A stretch of DNA of 64,000 bases, from positions 2,223,001-2,287,000 of the forward strand of contig NZ_CP014517.1 in assembly GCF_001577265.1 (NCBI RefSeq), given 5' to 3'. The stretch is from Variovorax sp. PAMC 28711. Its GTDB lineage: Bacteria; Pseudomonadota; Gammaproteobacteria; Burkholderiales; Burkholderiaceae_C. Of this stretch, positions 1 to 11,456 are shown in pieces; the first letter of the stretch is position 1; each line of letters begins with the position of its first letter. The position numbers and the translations under genes are program-made. The notes under the pieces were generated by a model. The model saw nothing but the letters and a program-made list of their open reading frames with translations, searched no databases and was not told the DNA's origin.

Positions 1-414
1 ATCCTCATCGAAACGGCTTTGCCGCAGGGCGATGCGAACGGCGCCTCGCCGCGCTGGCTGGTGATCGGCGCCGGCCTCAACATCGGCCCGCGCGAAGGCG
101 ATGGCATGCGCACGCCGCCGGCCTGGGTCCAGCAGTGGAGCCCCGAAGCCACGCCGCAGCAGGTGCTGCACTGGCTGGCCGCGCCGCTGGTGCGCGATGT
201 GCTGACCTTCGGTGCGCAGGGTTTCGCGCCGTTCGCCGAGCGCTTTGCGGCCCGCGACGCCTTGCGCGGGCGCGAGGTGCAACTCAGCGACGGCACCGCC
301 GGCCACTGCGAAGGCGTGGGCCCGGGGGGCGAGCTGCGCGTGCAGACCGCCGACGGCCTGCAGTCGATCACCAGTTCGGAAGTCAGCGTGCGGCCGCGCG
401 GCATGGCGTTGTAA
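1..414 (+). CDS. birA: Biotin-[acetyl-CoA-carboxylase] ligase, C-terminal part (cut by window edge)
   Basis: BirA attaches biotin to the biotin carboxyl carrier protein of acetyl-CoA carboxylase in the cytoplasm. The reading frame is open from base 1, so the N-terminal half lies outside the window. The visible part has the late catalytic-core stretch WLVIGAGLNIGP and then a short C-terminal domain whose GREVQLSDG and GELRVQTADG segments match the SH3-like BirA tail. No N-terminal DNA-binding domain can be judged because it is missing. A small membrane-protein gene follows after 7 nt. The family call is fairly secure from the core motif plus the C-terminal fold pattern. Confidence 0.85.
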   Translation: MLIETALPQGDANGASPRWLVIGAGLNIGPREGDGMRTPPAWVQQWSPEATPQQVLHWLAAPLVRDVLTFGAQGFAPFAERFAARDALRGREVQLSDGTAGHCEGVGPGGELRVQTADGLQSITSSEVSVRPRGMAL

Positions 415-421
415 GGCGGGC

Positions 422-646
422 ATGCTGCGTTTCATCTTCTTTGCGCTGGTGGTGGTCAACCTGGGGTATTTCGTTTGGGCGCGTGGCGACATCGACGTGG
501 CCGGCGAGCGTGAACCTCAGCGGCTCGCCCGACAAGTGCGCCCGCAGCTGCTGCAAATTCGCAAGCCCGGTGCGCCGGAAGCCGCCCCGGCGCCGGCCGA
601 GCCAGCCGCTTCTTCGCCTGCGAACGACAACGACGCGGCCCGCTGA
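422..646 (+). CDS. Small membrane-anchored protein downstream of birA
   Basis: A 74-residue protein with one hydrophobic N-terminal helix (about residues 3-19, LRFIFFALVVVNLGYFVWA) followed by a short Pro/Ala-rich tail. It starts at the ATG 7 nt after the birA stop, so the two are probably cotranscribed. In related beta-proteobacteria the gene after birA often encodes a longer protein with the same N-terminal anchor and a C-terminal SPOR (peptidoglycan-binding) domain; that is from memory. Here the protein ends before any SPOR domain. No function can be assigned beyond a membrane anchor with a disordered periplasmic tail. Confidence 0.6.
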   Translation: MLRFIFFALVVVNLGYFVWARGDIDVAGEREPQRLARQVRPQLLQIRKPGAPEAAPAPAEPAASSPANDNDAAR

Positions 647-668
647 CGCGGTGCAAGCCGGGTCGCTT

Positions 669-2104
669 TCAGGGCGGCGCGGTGTCGAAGCGCACGCTGA
701 AACGTGCGCCCGGTGGTTGCGTCCCCGGATGGGCATCTTCCAGCGTCACCGTCGCTTTGTGCTGGCGCGCGATCTCGCGCACGATCGGCAAGCCGAGCCC
801 AGAGCCGTCGGCTTCGTTGCCCAGCACCCGGTAGAACGGCTCGAACACCAGCTCGCGCGCGGCATCGGCGATGCCCGGTCCCGAGTCTTCGACCTGCAGC
901 AGCAGGATGTGCCCGAACGGATCGCCGAGCACGCGTGCGGTGATCACGCCGGGCCGTTCGGGCGACGACGGTGTGTACGCGATCGCGTTGTCGACCAGGT
1001 TGCGCACCAGTTCCTTCAGCAGCGTGGGATTGCCTTCGAGCAGCACGCCGGGGGCGCCGGGTTCGGCGCCGTCGTAGCCGAGGTCGATGCGCTTTTCGAT
1101 CGCGCGCGGCACCGCTTCGCGCACCACTTCGACGGTCAGCCGCGCGAGGTCGCAGGGCTGCCACGACAAGGCACCGGCGCCGCCTTCGGCGCGGGCGAGC
1201 GCGAGCAGCTGGTTCACCGTGTGGGTGGCGCGGATGCTCGCGCGGCCGATCTGCTTGAGCGACTGCTTCAATTCGGCGGCGTCGGCGCCGTCGCGTTGCG
1301 CCAGGTCGGCCTGCATGCGCAAGCCGGCCAGCGGCGTCTTGAGCTGGTGCGCCGCATCGGCCAGAAAGCGCTTTTGCGTCGCGATCGATTCCTTGAGCTT
1401 GGTCAGGAGGCCGTTCACCGACGCCACGAGCGGCGCCACTTCGTACGGCACCGAGCTGTCGTCGAGCGGACTCAGGTCGTCAGGCTTGCGCTCGCGGATG
1501 CGTTCTTCGAGCTCGGACAAGGGCTTGATCGCGCGCACCAGGGCCAGCCAGATCAGCAAGATCGCCAGCGGCAGGATCGCGAACTGCGGCAGCAGCACGC
1601 CCTTGATGATTTCGGTCGCGAGCACCTGCTGCTTCTCGCGCGTTTCGGCCACCTGCACCAGCACCATCGGCGCGCCCGCCAGCGCGGGTTGCACCCAGGT
1701 GTAGGCCACGCGCACTGCGTCGTTGCGCATGCGGTCGTCGCGCATGTGAAAAACGTCGGGGGTGAGCGCGTCGTCGTCGGGCGGCTCGGGCAGGTCACTG
1801 TCGCCGCCGAGCACCGCGCCGCCGATCGCGCGCACCTGGTAGTAGACCTTGTCGGTGTCGTCGGCGCGCAGCATTTCGCGGGCGGGAAGCGGCAGGTAGA
1901 ACTGGACGCGGTCTTGCTGCACCGTCACCAGTTTGGCCAGCGTCTGCACGTTGTATTCGAGCGCCCGGTCGAACGGCGCGTTGGCGATGCCTTGCGCCAC
2001 CAGCCAGGTGAGGCCGATGCTCACCGGCACCAGCAACAGCAGCGGGGTCAGCATCCAGTCGAGGATTTCCCCGAACAGGGAGCGCTGGCCGCGCTGAAAA
2101 ATCT

Positions 2105-2108
<4 letters not shown>
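669..2108 (-). CDS. Sensor histidine kinase, TctE/QseC-like
   Basis: A 479-residue inner-membrane sensor kinase. Two membrane segments (about residues 19-41 and 171-193) flank a periplasmic domain of about 130 residues of the 2CSK_N type. A HAMP-like linker, a HisKA domain with phospho-acceptor His254 (ADAAHQLKTPLAGL) and an HATPase domain with N box LVRNLVDNAIAYTP and G boxes DSGPGIAD and GSGLGLPIVRE follow. The GTG start overlaps the stop of the response regulator gene by 4 nt (GTGA), so the pair is translationally coupled. A longer in-frame extension upstream lies inside the regulator gene and was rejected. TctE-type kinases often sense carboxylates, but the ligand cannot be read here. Confidence 0.9.
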
Positions 2109-2779
<671 letters not shown>

Positions 2780-2807
2780 CGCCTGCCTCCGGCTGTGTGG
2801 GCGGATT

Positions 2808-3281
2808 CTAGGCGGCGGCGTAGGTTTCGAGACCGATGGTGACGACCGTGGCGATGTCGTCGCCCACGCTCGCGCGAAACTCGCTTTCGGCCTGCGCCAC
2901 GGCCTTGCGGAAGGCTTCGTGCCAGGCCAGTCCGTCGGCGGTGAACAGCACGCGGCGTGCGCGCGCATCCAGCGGGTCGGGTCCGCGCGTGACCAGGCCC
3001 CACGCCTCGCATTGGTCGACCAGTGTGCCCATCGCCTGCTTGGTCATGCCGGCGCGTTGCGCCAGTTCGGTCAGCCGCGAGCCGTCGCGCGCCAGGTGCC
3101 GCGTGATGTGGACGTGCGCCGCGCTCACCTGCTGTCGCGCCGCGAGGTTGGAGAGGGCGAGCGGCACGTCGACGTCGTGCGCCATCAAGGCCAGCACGCG
3201 CTCGTCGAAACGGCGCAGGGCGTGGCCGAGCAGGCGGCCCAGATGGGTCTGGCGCCAGTCGTCGTTGAGGGCGGAAATCAT
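2808..3281 (-). CDS. MarR-family transcriptional regulator
   Basis: A 157-residue cytoplasmic protein with the MarR winged-helix layout: a dimerising N-terminal helix, the helix-turn-helix around residues 70-100 (LTELAQRAGMTKQAMGTLVD) and the wing with DPLDARARRVLFTADG, matching the DxRxxxxxLT motif of the family. It ends 28 nt before the response regulator gene in the same direction and is divergent from recA. MarR proteins usually repress genes beside them; an imperfect inverted repeat (GCAAAC at 3298, GTTTAC at 3318) in the shared upstream region could be an operator, but this is weak. The ligand is unknown. Confidence 0.88.
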   Translation of the reverse strand: MISALNDDWRQTHLGRLLGHALRRFDERVLALMAHDVDVPLALSNLAARQQVSAAHVHITRHLARDGSRLTELAQRAGMTKQAMGTLVDQCEAWGLVTRGPDPLDARARRVLFTADGLAWHEAFRKAVAQAESEFRASVGDDIATVVTIGLETYAAA

Positions 3282-3318
3282 GCGGCCAAATGGTAATGCA
3301 AACTGACCATAAATCTGG

Positions 3319-3346
3319 TTTACTTCGCCGGACTGGCCTGTACATT
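3319..3346 (+). promoter_or_regulatory. Candidate sigma-70 promoter of recA with partial SOS-box half site
   Basis: TTTACT (3319-3324) and TACATT (3341-3346) with a 16-bp spacer resemble -35 and -10 elements. A CTGT half site at 3338-3341 overlaps the -10, the usual position of a LexA operator, but the expected partner half ACAG is not present at the right distance (the sequence reads GTTC). LexA control is therefore only suggested. Confidence 0.35.
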
Positions 3347-3427
3347 ACTGTTCAAGCATCCAGCCTGTGATTAAACGCAGACAGATGCAAGCCCATCACA
3401 ACCTGTTGATATTCAAGGAGTTTTCTC

Positions 3428-4543
<1,116 letters not shown>

Positions 4544-4573
4544 GGCGCGGGCGGCGCACCGATCGCACAGCCC

Positions 4574-5026
4574 GTGGCCTTCGCTGCCCCGTCCCTGAAA
4601 GGCCGAGCGCTGCGCTTGCTGAGCCAGCGCGAGCACTCGCGTGCGGAGCTCGAACGCAAGTTGAAGAAGTACGAGGAAGTGCCCGGCACCCTTGCCATGG
4701 CACTTGACGAACTGGCCGCCAAGGACTTCATCAGCGAGACGCGCGTGGTGCAGTCGGTGCTGCATCAGCGCGCACCGCGCATGGGCGCCCTGCGCGTGCG
4801 GCAGGAACTCCAGCAAAAGGGCATCGCGCCCGAGGCCATCGCGGCCGCCGTCGCCGGCCTGCAAGACAGCGAACTGGCCCGTGCCCGGGCGCTGTGGCTT
4901 CGCCGCTTCGAAGAACCGCCGGTCGATGCCAAGGCGCGAGCGAAGCAAACCCGCTTTCTGCTCGCGCGCGGTTTCAGCGGCGCGGTGGTCGGCAAGGTGT
5001 TCAAGGGCAACGTCGACGACGACTGA
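4574..5026 (+). CDS. recX: RecA inhibitor RecX
   Basis: RecX (150 residues) binds RecA filaments and limits their growth. The protein is built of three-helix repeats: ALRLLSQREHSRAELERKL near the N terminus, ISETRVVQSVLHQRAPRMG in the middle and KARAKQTRFLLARGFSG near the C terminus, all characteristic of the family. It starts at a GTG 30 nt after recA and is most likely cotranscribed, with weaker expression than recA. Length is usual for the family. Confidence 0.95.
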   Translation: MAFAAPSLKGRALRLLSQREHSRAELERKLKKYEEVPGTLAMALDELAAKDFISETRVVQSVLHQRAPRMGALRVRQELQQKGIAPEAIAAAVAGLQDSELARARALWLRRFEEPPVDAKARAKQTRFLLARGFSGAVVGKVFKGNVDDD

Positions 5027-5138
5027 ATCGGCGTCGGGGTGCGGGTCCGGAATTTGCGTCAAACACGCGAATGACCAAAAGTTTTCTTTCCGCCGCTATA
5101 TTTGCGACTAAATTTACTTTTTCGCCCTTTGAGGGTGC

Positions 5139-6065
5139 GTGAATGCGCGCGTGACCTCCGTAACTTCTTCCGTCAAAAGCACCACCGTGGCGCAGCGCAT
5201 CGCCGAGGCGCTGCCGCGCCTCACGCGCTCGCACCGGCAGGTGGCCGACTACGTGCGCTCGCATCCACTGCAGGTCGCCACCTTGCCCATCGATGAACTG
5301 GCGGCGGCGGTCGGCGTGTCGATCGCCACGGCGAACCGTTTCGCGCGGGCGCTCGGTTTCGAGGGTTACGCGAGTTTCCGGTCGGAACTGGTGCGGGGCT
5401 TCGAGCCGTTGCTGGCGCCAGTCGAGCAATTGCGCGGCAACCTCGCGCAGCCGTCGACGGTGGCGCAGGTGTTCGCGACCGCGCTGGAAGAGAGCCATCG
5501 CAACATCGAGGCGACGCGCCGCACGCTCGACTACGGTGCCTGCGAGCGCGCGGTGCAGCACCTGCTCGACGCAAAGACCGTCCACATCGCCGGTTACGGC
5601 GCGAGCGCCTTTCTGGCGGGGCTGCTGCAGCACGGGCTGGACCCGTACTGCGCCGACGCCCGGCTGCTGCCGGCCATCAGCGGGGTGACGCACGCAGCGC
5701 GGGCCCTGTCGCGCGGCAGGCCTGGCGACCTGCTGGTCGCGATCGGCTATCCGCGTTACCTGACCGACACCGTCACGCTGGCCGGTATCGCGCGCGACCG
5801 GGGCATCGCCGTGCTCGCACTGACCGACCGCCCGAGCTCCCCGCTCGCGCCACTGGCCGACGTGGTGCTCTACGCCCAGACCGACACCCGCTATCGCCCG
5901 AACTGCGAGACCAGCGCGCTGGCCGTCATCGAAGCGCTGACCAGCGCCGTTGCCCTGCGCGCGCCCGATGCGTTCCAACGCGCCGGCAACGTCGTCGAAT
6001 CCCTCATGCCCTGGCTGCATGCCGGGCAAGGCCTGCGCGCAGCGCCGGCAGATCGCGTCAAATGA
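5139..6065 (+). CDS. RpiR-family transcriptional regulator
   Basis: A 308-residue regulator with an N-terminal HTH_6 domain (about residues 15-90; LPIDELAAAVGVSIATANRF is the helix-turn-helix) and a C-terminal SIS sugar-phosphate/amino-sugar binding domain (about 125-260; VHIAGYGASAFLAGL and GDLLVAIGYPRY). It starts at a GTG; a second in-frame GTG lies 12 nt later. It heads the rightward run to the isoaspartyl peptidase and gsiABCD genes and is the obvious candidate to control them. SIS-domain ligands are normally phosphosugars, possibly from peptidoglycan turnover, which would fit the peptidases downstream; this is inference. The 112 nt upstream are AT-rich (TATATT, TAAATTTA) and may contain the promoter and operator. 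Confidence 0.9.
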   Translation: MNARVTSVTSSVKSTTVAQRIAEALPRLTRSHRQVADYVRSHPLQVATLPIDELAAAVGVSIATANRFARALGFEGYASFRSELVRGFEPLLAPVEQLRGNLAQPSTVAQVFATALEESHRNIEATRRTLDYGACERAVQHLLDAKTVHIAGYGASAFLAGLLQHGLDPYCADARLLPAISGVTHAARALSRGRPGDLLVAIGYPRYLTDTVTLAGIARDRGIAVLALTDRPSSPLAPLADVVLYAQTDTRYRPNCETSALAVIEALTSAVALRAPDAFQRAGNVVESLMPWLHAGQGLRAAPADRVK

Positions 6066-6078
6066 GAACCCCCACGCC

Positions 6079-7020
6079 ATGAGCACCACCCCAGTCATCG
6101 CCATCCACGGCGGCGCCGGCACCATCGCGGCGGTCGCGTCCGGCGCGCCCGCGGCCCGGCCGTACCACGACGCGCTGCACGCGATCGTCGCCGCCGCGCA
6201 GGCCGCATTGCTGGGCGGCGCCAGCGCGCTCGACGCGACCTGCCTCGCGGTCGGCATGCTGGAAGACTGCCCCTTGTTCAACGCCGGCCACGGCGCAGTC
6301 TTCACGCACGACGAAACCCATGAGCTCGACGCAGCCGTCATGAACGGCGCTGATCTGCGCGCCGGTGCGGTGGCCGGCGTGAGCCACATCCGCCGCCCGG
6401 TGCAGGCCGCGCGCGCGGTGATGGAAGATGGTACGCACGTGCTGCTCGGCGGCGCCGGCGCCGAAGCGTTCGCGCGGGCCGCGGGGCTCGAAATGGTTGA
6501 TGCGTCGTACTTCTCGACCGAGGCACGCCGCCAGCAACTGCGCCACGCGCTGGCCGCCGACCGCGTCGCGCTCGATCACGACAGCGCACCGCTCGCCGAA
6601 GGCAGCAAGTTCGGCACGGTCGGTGCGGTGGCGCTCGACCAGTTCGGCCACCTCGCCGCCGCCACCTCCACCGGCGGCATGACCAACAAGCGCGCGGGCC
6701 GCATCGGCGACACGCCGTTGATCGGCGCCGGCACCTACGCCGACGACCGCGCCGCCGCCGTGTCGTGCACCGGCAGCGGCGAGATGTTCATGCGCTGCGT
6801 GGCGGCATACGACGTCTGCGCGCGCATGCGTTATGCGGGCCAGACGCTGCAGCAGGCCGTCGATGCCGTCGTCCTCGAAGCGCTGCCGGCCATCGACGGG
6901 CGTGGCGGCTTGATCGCGGTCGACAAACACGGCAACCTGAGTCTCTCGTTCAACACCTCGGGCATGTACCGCGCCCACGCCCGCGGCGCCGAGACGCCGC
7001 ACACCGCGATCCATCGCTGA
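6079..7020 (+). CDS. iaaA: Isoaspartyl peptidase / plant-type L-asparaginase
   Basis: A 313-residue Ntn-hydrolase proenzyme that self-cleaves before a threonine and hydrolyses beta-aspartyl dipeptides and asparagine. The cleavage site is FGTVGAVALD with nucleophile Thr180. The downstream ATSTGGMTNKRAGRIGDTP segment carries the conserved substrate-binding Arg and Asp, and the N-terminal IAIHGGAGT motif is intact. It lies 13 nt after rpiR and 12 nt before the transporter ATPase gene. In Escherichia coli the same enzyme gene sits directly before gsiABCD, so the linkage is conserved across classes. It probably digests imported peptides in the cytoplasm. Confidence 0.95.
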   Translation: MSTTPVIAIHGGAGTIAAVASGAPAARPYHDALHAIVAAAQAALLGGASALDATCLAVGMLEDCPLFNAGHGAVFTHDETHELDAAVMNGADLRAGAVAGVSHIRRPVQAARAVMEDGTHVLLGGAGAEAFARAAGLEMVDASYFSTEARRQQLRHALAADRVALDHDSAPLAEGSKFGTVGAVALDQFGHLAAATSTGGMTNKRAGRIGDTPLIGAGTYADDRAAAVSCTGSGEMFMRCVAAYDVCARMRYAGQTLQQAVDAVVLEALPAIDGRGGLIAVDKHGNLSLSFNTSGMYRAHARGAETPHTAIHR

Positions 7021-7032
7021 ACCGGGGCCGCC

Positions 7033-8946
7033 ATGTCTGCTGTCATCCCCGCACCCGAACGATCCGAACCGGCATCGCCGACGCTCGCGCTGCCCGAAGG
7101 GCGCGTGCTCGCCGTCGACGACCTCACGGTGCGTTTCTCGACTTCCGAGCGCGTGGTCGACGCGGTGCGCCACCTGTCGTTCCACGTCGAGCGCGGCGAA
7201 ACGCTGGCGATCGTCGGCGAGTCGGGCTCCGGCAAATCGGTGACCTCGCTCGCTTTAATGCGGCTGGTGGAATACGGCGGTGGCCGCATCGTCGATGGCC
7301 GCATGGCGTTCCGTCGCCGCAACGGCCAGGTGCTCGATCTCGCGCGCGCCTCCGATGCCGCGATGCGCACCATCCGCGGCGCCGACATCGCGATGATTTT
7401 CCAGGAGCCGATGACCTCGCTGAACCCGGTGTTCACCGCGGGCGACCAGATCGCCGAGGCCATCGCGATCCACCAGGGCAAGGACCGCGCCGCCGCGCGT
7501 GCCGAAGCATTGCGCATGCTCGAACTCGTGCGCATTCCCGAAGCGCGCAACGTGCTCGACCGCTTTCCGCACCAGCTGTCGGGCGGCATGCGGCAGCGCG
7601 TGATGATCGCGATGGCGCTGTCGTGCCGGCCCTCGCTGCTCATCGCCGACGAGCCGACCACCGCGCTCGACGTCACGATCCAGGCGCAGATCCTCCAGCT
7701 CATCCGCGAGCTGCAGACCGAGATGCAGATGGGTGTGCTGTTCATCACGCACGACATGGGCGTGGTGGCCGAAGTGGCCGACCGCGTGCTCGTGATGTAC
7801 CGCGGCGACAAGGTGGAGGCGGGTGCTTCGACGCAGGTGTTCGCCGCGCCCGCCCACGCCTACACGCGCGCGCTGCTGTCGGCCGTGCCGCAGCTCGGCG
7901 CGATGCGCGGCACCGACCTGCCGGCGAAGTTCGAGTTGTTGCAGGTCGATGCCGGCGGCGCCCCGAAACCGCCGCCCGCGCCGCACGACACGGTGCGCCG
8001 CGACATCCCACCCATCCTTCGTGTGAAAGACCTCGTCACGCGCTTCGAGCTGCGCAGCGGCCTCCTCAATCGCGTCACGCGCGAAGTGCATGCGGTCGAG
8101 AAAGTGAGCTTCGACCTGCGGGCCGGCGAAACGTTGGCGCTGGTCGGCGAATCGGGTTGCGGCAAGTCGACCACCGGCCGCTCGCTGTTGCGTCTGGTCG
8201 AGAGCCAGCGCGGCTCCATCGAGTTCGATGGCCGCAACGTGCTCGACCTGCCCACGCGCGAACTGCAGGCGCTGCGCCGCAACATCCAGTTCATCTTTCA
8301 AGACCCTTTTGCGTCGCTCGACCCGCGCGTCACGGTCGGCTACTCGATCATGGAGCCGCTGCTGGTGCACGGCATCGCGAGCGGCAGCGCGGCACAGGAA
8401 CGCGTGCGCTGGCTGCTCGAGAAGGTCGGGCTTCCGGCCGACCATGCGCAGCGCTATCCGCACGAGTTCTCCGGCGGGCAACGTCAGCGCGTGGCCATCG
8501 CGCGCGCACTGGCGCTCAACCCGAAGGTGGTCGTCGCCGACGAATCGGTGTCGGCGCTCGACGTGTCGATCCAGGCGCAGATCATCAACCTGCTGCTCGA
8601 CCTGCAGCGCGAACTCGGCGTGGCGTTTCTCTTCATCTCGCACGACATGGCGGTGGTCGAACGCGTGAGCCACCGCGTGGCGGTGATGTACCTTGGCCAA
8701 ATCGTCGAGATCGGCCCGCGCCGCGCCATCTTCGAGAACCCGCAGCACGCCTACACCAAGCGCTTGATGGCCGCGGTGCCGGTGGCCGATCCGACGCGCC
8801 GCAACATCGGCCGCACGTTGCTCAAGGGCGAGATCCCGAGCCCTGTCTATCCACCCGGCCATGAGCCCGACGTCCAGCCGCTGGTCGAGGTCGTGCCCGG
8901 GTCCGGTCACTTCGTCGCCCGCCATCCGATGGCGGGCGGTTTCTAG
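7033..8946 (+). CDS. gsiA: Glutathione/peptide ABC transporter, fused dual ATPase
   Basis: A 637-residue ATPase that powers import through GsiC-GsiD. Two complete ABC domains lie in tandem. The first has Walker [10 protein letters not shown], signature LSGGMRQR and Walker [13 protein letters not shown]. The second has [17 protein letters not shown] and [12 protein letters not shown]. Each is followed by a peptide-transporter-type C-terminal extension; the end of the second ([14 protein letters not shown]) is the oligopeptide ABC signature, while the usual Cys residues of that region are absent. In the second Walker B, Ser replaces the frequent Pro/Ala after the catalytic Glu, which should not matter. 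It is followed by the binding-protein gene after 21 nt. Confidence 0.95.
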   Translation: MSAVIPAPERSEPASPTLALPEGRVLAVDDLTVRFSTSERVVDAVRHLSFHVERGETLAIVGESGSGKSVTSLALMRLVEYGGGRIVDGRMAFRRRNGQVLDLARASDAAMRTIRGADIAMIFQEPMTSLNPVFTAGDQIAEAIAIHQGKDRAAARAEALRMLELVRIPEARNVLDRFPHQLSGGMRQRVMIAMALSCRPSLLIADEPTTALDVTIQAQILQLIRELQTEMQMGVLFITHDMGVVAEVADRVLVMYRGDKVEAGASTQVFAAPAHAYTRALLSAVPQLGAMRGTDLPAKFELLQVDAGGAPKPPPAPHDTVRRDIPPILRVKDLVTRFELRSGLLNRVTREVHAVEKVSFDLRAGETLALVGESGCGKSTTGRSLLRLVESQRGSIEFDGRNVLDLPTRELQALRRNIQFIFQDPFASLDPRVTVGYSIMEPLLVHGIASGSAAQERVRWLLEKVGLPADHAQRYPHEFSGGQRQRVAIARALALNPKVVVADESVSALDVSIQAQIINLLLDLQRELGVAFLFISHDMAVVERVSHRVAVMYLGQIVEIGPRRAIFENPQHAYTKRLMAAVPVADPTRRNIGRTLLKGEIPSPVYPPGHEPDVQPLVEVVPGSGHFVARHPMAGGF

Positions 8947-8967
8947 AATTTTCAAAGGAGTCCCACC

Positions 8968-10512
8968 ATGAGCCAACCTCTCTCCCGTATCGCCGCCGGC
9001 CTCGCCCTGGCCGGCCTGGCAGGCTTCGCCGCCTCCGCGCACGCCGCCAAAGACATCGTCGTCGCGGTGCAGTCGAACTTCACGACGACCGACCCATACG
9101 ACGCGAACGACACGCTCTCGCAAGCCGTCGCCAAGTCGTTCTACCAAGGCCTTTACGGCTTCGACAAGGACATGAAGATGGTGCCGGTGCTGGCCACCGG
9201 CCACACGGTGAGCAAGGACGGCCTCGTCTACACGCTCAAGCTGCGCAGCGGTGTCAAGTTCCACGACGGCACCGACTTCAATGCCGAGGCCGTCAAGGCC
9301 ACCTTCGACCGCGTGACCAACGCCGACAACAAACTCAAGCGCTACAACCTCTACAAGAACATCGCCAAGACCGAGGCGGTCGATGCGACCACGGTCAAGT
9401 TCACGCTGACAGAGCCGTTCTCGCCGTTCATGAACACGCTGGCGCATCCGTCGGCCGTGATCATCTCGCCGGCCGCGCTCGCCAAGTTCGGCAGCAAGGG
9501 CATCGCGCAGAACCCGGTGGGCACCGGCCCGTTCAAGTTCGTCGAATGGAAATCGACCGACTACCTGAAGGTCGCCAAGTTCGACGGCTACTGGCGCAAG
9601 GGCTACCCGAAGGTCGACAGCATCACCTGGCGTCCGGTGGTCGACAACAACACGCGCTCCGCGATGATGCAGACCAACGAGGCGCACTTCGCGTTTCCGA
9701 TGCCCCCCGAAGCCGCGCAAAATCTCAAGGGAAAGCCCAGCCTCGAAGTGACCGCCGCGCCGTCGATCATCCAGCGCTACATCTCGATGAACACCACGCA
9801 AAAACCCTTCGACAACCCGAAGGTGCGTGAAGCCATCAACTACGCGATCAACAAGGAAGCGCTGGTCAAGGTCGCCTTCTCCGGCTACGCGATCCCGGCC
9901 GAGGGCGTGCTGCCCAAGGGCGTCGATGGTGCGGTCAAGCTCGGTCCGTGGCCGTACAACCCGGCCAAGGCGAAAGAGCTGCTGAAGGAAGCCGGCTACC
10001 CCAACGGTTTCGAGAGCACGCTGTGGTCGGCCTACAACTACACGACCGCGCAAAAGGTCATCCAGTTCGTGCAGCAGCAGCTGGCGCAGGTCGGCATCAA
10101 GGTGCAGGTGCAGGCGCTCGAAGCCGGCCAGCGCGTCGAACGCGTCGAGAGCGCGCAAGACCCGGCGACCGCGCCGGTGCGCATGTACTACGTGGGCTGG
10201 TCGTCGTCGACTGGCGAAGCCGACTGGGCGATGCGTCCGTTGCTGGCGTCGGAGTCGTATCCGCCGAAGCTTTTCAACACGGCCTACTACAAGAACGACG
10301 ACGTCGACGCCGACATCAAGAAGGCGCTGGTTACCACCGACCCGGCCGCCAAGGCGAAGCTTTACGCCGACGCGCAGCAGCGCATCTGGAAGGACGCGCC
10401 CTGGGCCTTCCTCGTGACCGAGCAACTGCTGTCGGTGCGCGCGCGCAACCTGACCGGCTTCTATGTGATTCCGGACGGCAGCTTCAACTTCGACGAAGTC
10501 GAACTGAAGTGA
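8968..10512 (+). CDS. gsiB: Glutathione-binding periplasmic protein
   Basis: A 514-residue solute-binding protein of the SBP_bac_5 family that captures glutathione or similar short peptides. The signal peptide covers about residues 1-27 ([15 protein letters not shown], cleavage after AHA). The mature sequence tracks E. coli GsiB as I remember it: [66 protein letters not shown] and [13 protein letters not shown]. That breadth of agreement supports glutathione rather than generic dipeptides as substrate. An AAGGAG ribosome site precedes the ATG. The gene sits between the ATPase and permease genes. Confidence 0.93.
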   Translation: MSQPLSRIAAGLALAGLAGFAASAHAAKDIVVAVQSNFTTTDPYDANDTLSQAVAKSFYQGLYGFDKDMKMVPVLATGHTVSKDGLVYTLKLRSGVKFHDGTDFNAEAVKATFDRVTNADNKLKRYNLYKNIAKTEAVDATTVKFTLTEPFSPFMNTLAHPSAVIISPAALAKFGSKGIAQNPVGTGPFKFVEWKSTDYLKVAKFDGYWRKGYPKVDSITWRPVVDNNTRSAMMQTNEAHFAFPMPPEAAQNLKGKPSLEVTAAPSIIQRYISMNTTQKPFDNPKVREAINYAINKEALVKVAFSGYAIPAEGVLPKGVDGAVKLGPWPYNPAKAKELLKEAGYPNGFESTLWSAYNYTTAQKVIQFVQQQLAQVGIKVQVQALEAGQRVERVESAQDPATAPVRMYYVGWSSSTGEADWAMRPLLASESYPPKLFNTAYYKNDDVDADIKKALVTTDPAAKAKLYADAQQRIWKDAPWAFLVTEQLLSVRARNLTGFYVIPDGSFNFDEVELK

Positions 10513-10528
10513 CCGCGGCCCGGCGACG

Positions 10529-11449
10529 ATGACCTCCTACATCCTCAAGCGTCTCCTGGGCTTGCTGCCGACGCTGTTCATCGTCGCGGTGCTGGTCTTC
10601 CTGTTCGTGCACCTGTTGCCGGGCGATCCGGCGCGGCTGGCGGCGGGCGTCGACGCCAGCCCGGAAACCGTGCAGATGGTGCGCGAGGACCTCGGGCTGG
10701 ACAAACCGCTGCCGCGGCAGTTCCTGAACTTCTTCGTGAACATCGTGCAGGGCGACTTCGGCATGTCGCTGCGCTCCAAACGACCGGTGTCGACCGAGAT
10801 TGCCGAACGCTTCATGCCGACCCTGCTGCTCACCCTCACCAGCATGGTGTGGGCGGTGATCTTCGGCATAGTGATCGGCATCGTCTCGGCGGTGTACCGC
10901 AACCAGTGGCCCGACCGCGTGGGCATGACGCTCGCGGTGTCGGGCATCTCGTTTCCCGCCTTCGCGCTCGGCATGTTGCTGATGCAGGTGTTCTCGGTGC
11001 AGCTGGGTTGGCTGCCGACCGTCGGCGCCGACACCTGGCGCCACTACGTGCTGCCGTCGATCACGCTCGGCGCCGCGGTGGCTGCCGTGATGGCGCGCTT
11101 CACGCGGGCGTCGTTCATCGAGGTGATCGGCGAAGACTTCGTGCGCACTGCGCGTGCGAAGGGCGTGTCCGAAAAGTGGGTGATCCTGAAGCACTGTCTT
11201 CGCAACGCGCTGATTCCGGTCGTGACGATGATGGGCCTGCAATTCGGCTTCCTCCTGGGCGGCTCGATCGTGGTCGAGGCCGTCTTCAACTGGCCGGGCC
11301 TCGGCCGCCTGCTGGTCGACGCCATCGAGATGCGCGACTACCCCGTGATCCAGAGCCTGGTGCTGTTGTTCTCGCTCGAATTCATCCTGATCAACCTCGT
11401 GGTCGACGTGCTCTATGGCTTCATCAATCCCACCATCCGATACAAGTGA
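10529..11449 (+). CDS. gsiC: Glutathione ABC transporter permease GsiC
   Basis: A 306-residue inner-membrane permease of the DppB/OppB type. About six membrane helices are visible, beginning with [20 protein letters not shown]. The conserved N-terminal loop [10 protein letters not shown] and the cytoplasmic EAA motif region ([25 protein letters not shown]) that docks on the ATPase are intact. It starts 16 nt after gsiB and is followed by gsiD after 7 nt. Confidence 0.93.
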   Translation: MTSYILKRLLGLLPTLFIVAVLVFLFVHLLPGDPARLAAGVDASPETVQMVREDLGLDKPLPRQFLNFFVNIVQGDFGMSLRSKRPVSTEIAERFMPTLLLTLTSMVWAVIFGIVIGIVSAVYRNQWPDRVGMTLAVSGISFPAFALGMLLMQVFSVQLGWLPTVGADTWRHYVLPSITLGAAVAAVMARFTRASFIEVIGEDFVRTARAKGVSEKWVILKHCLRNALIPVVTMMGLQFGFLLGGSIVVEAVFNWPGLGRLLVDAIEMRDYPVIQSLVLLFSLEFILINLVVDVLYGFINPTIRYK

Positions 11450-11456
11450 AGCGCCC

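Noticed and set aside
7255..10425. A 1,056-codon open frame on the minus strand across the gsi operon
   Set aside because: It is a GC-bias shadow of gsiA and gsiB; the protein is Arg/His/Val-rich, has no domain, and both true genes read the other way with full motifs.
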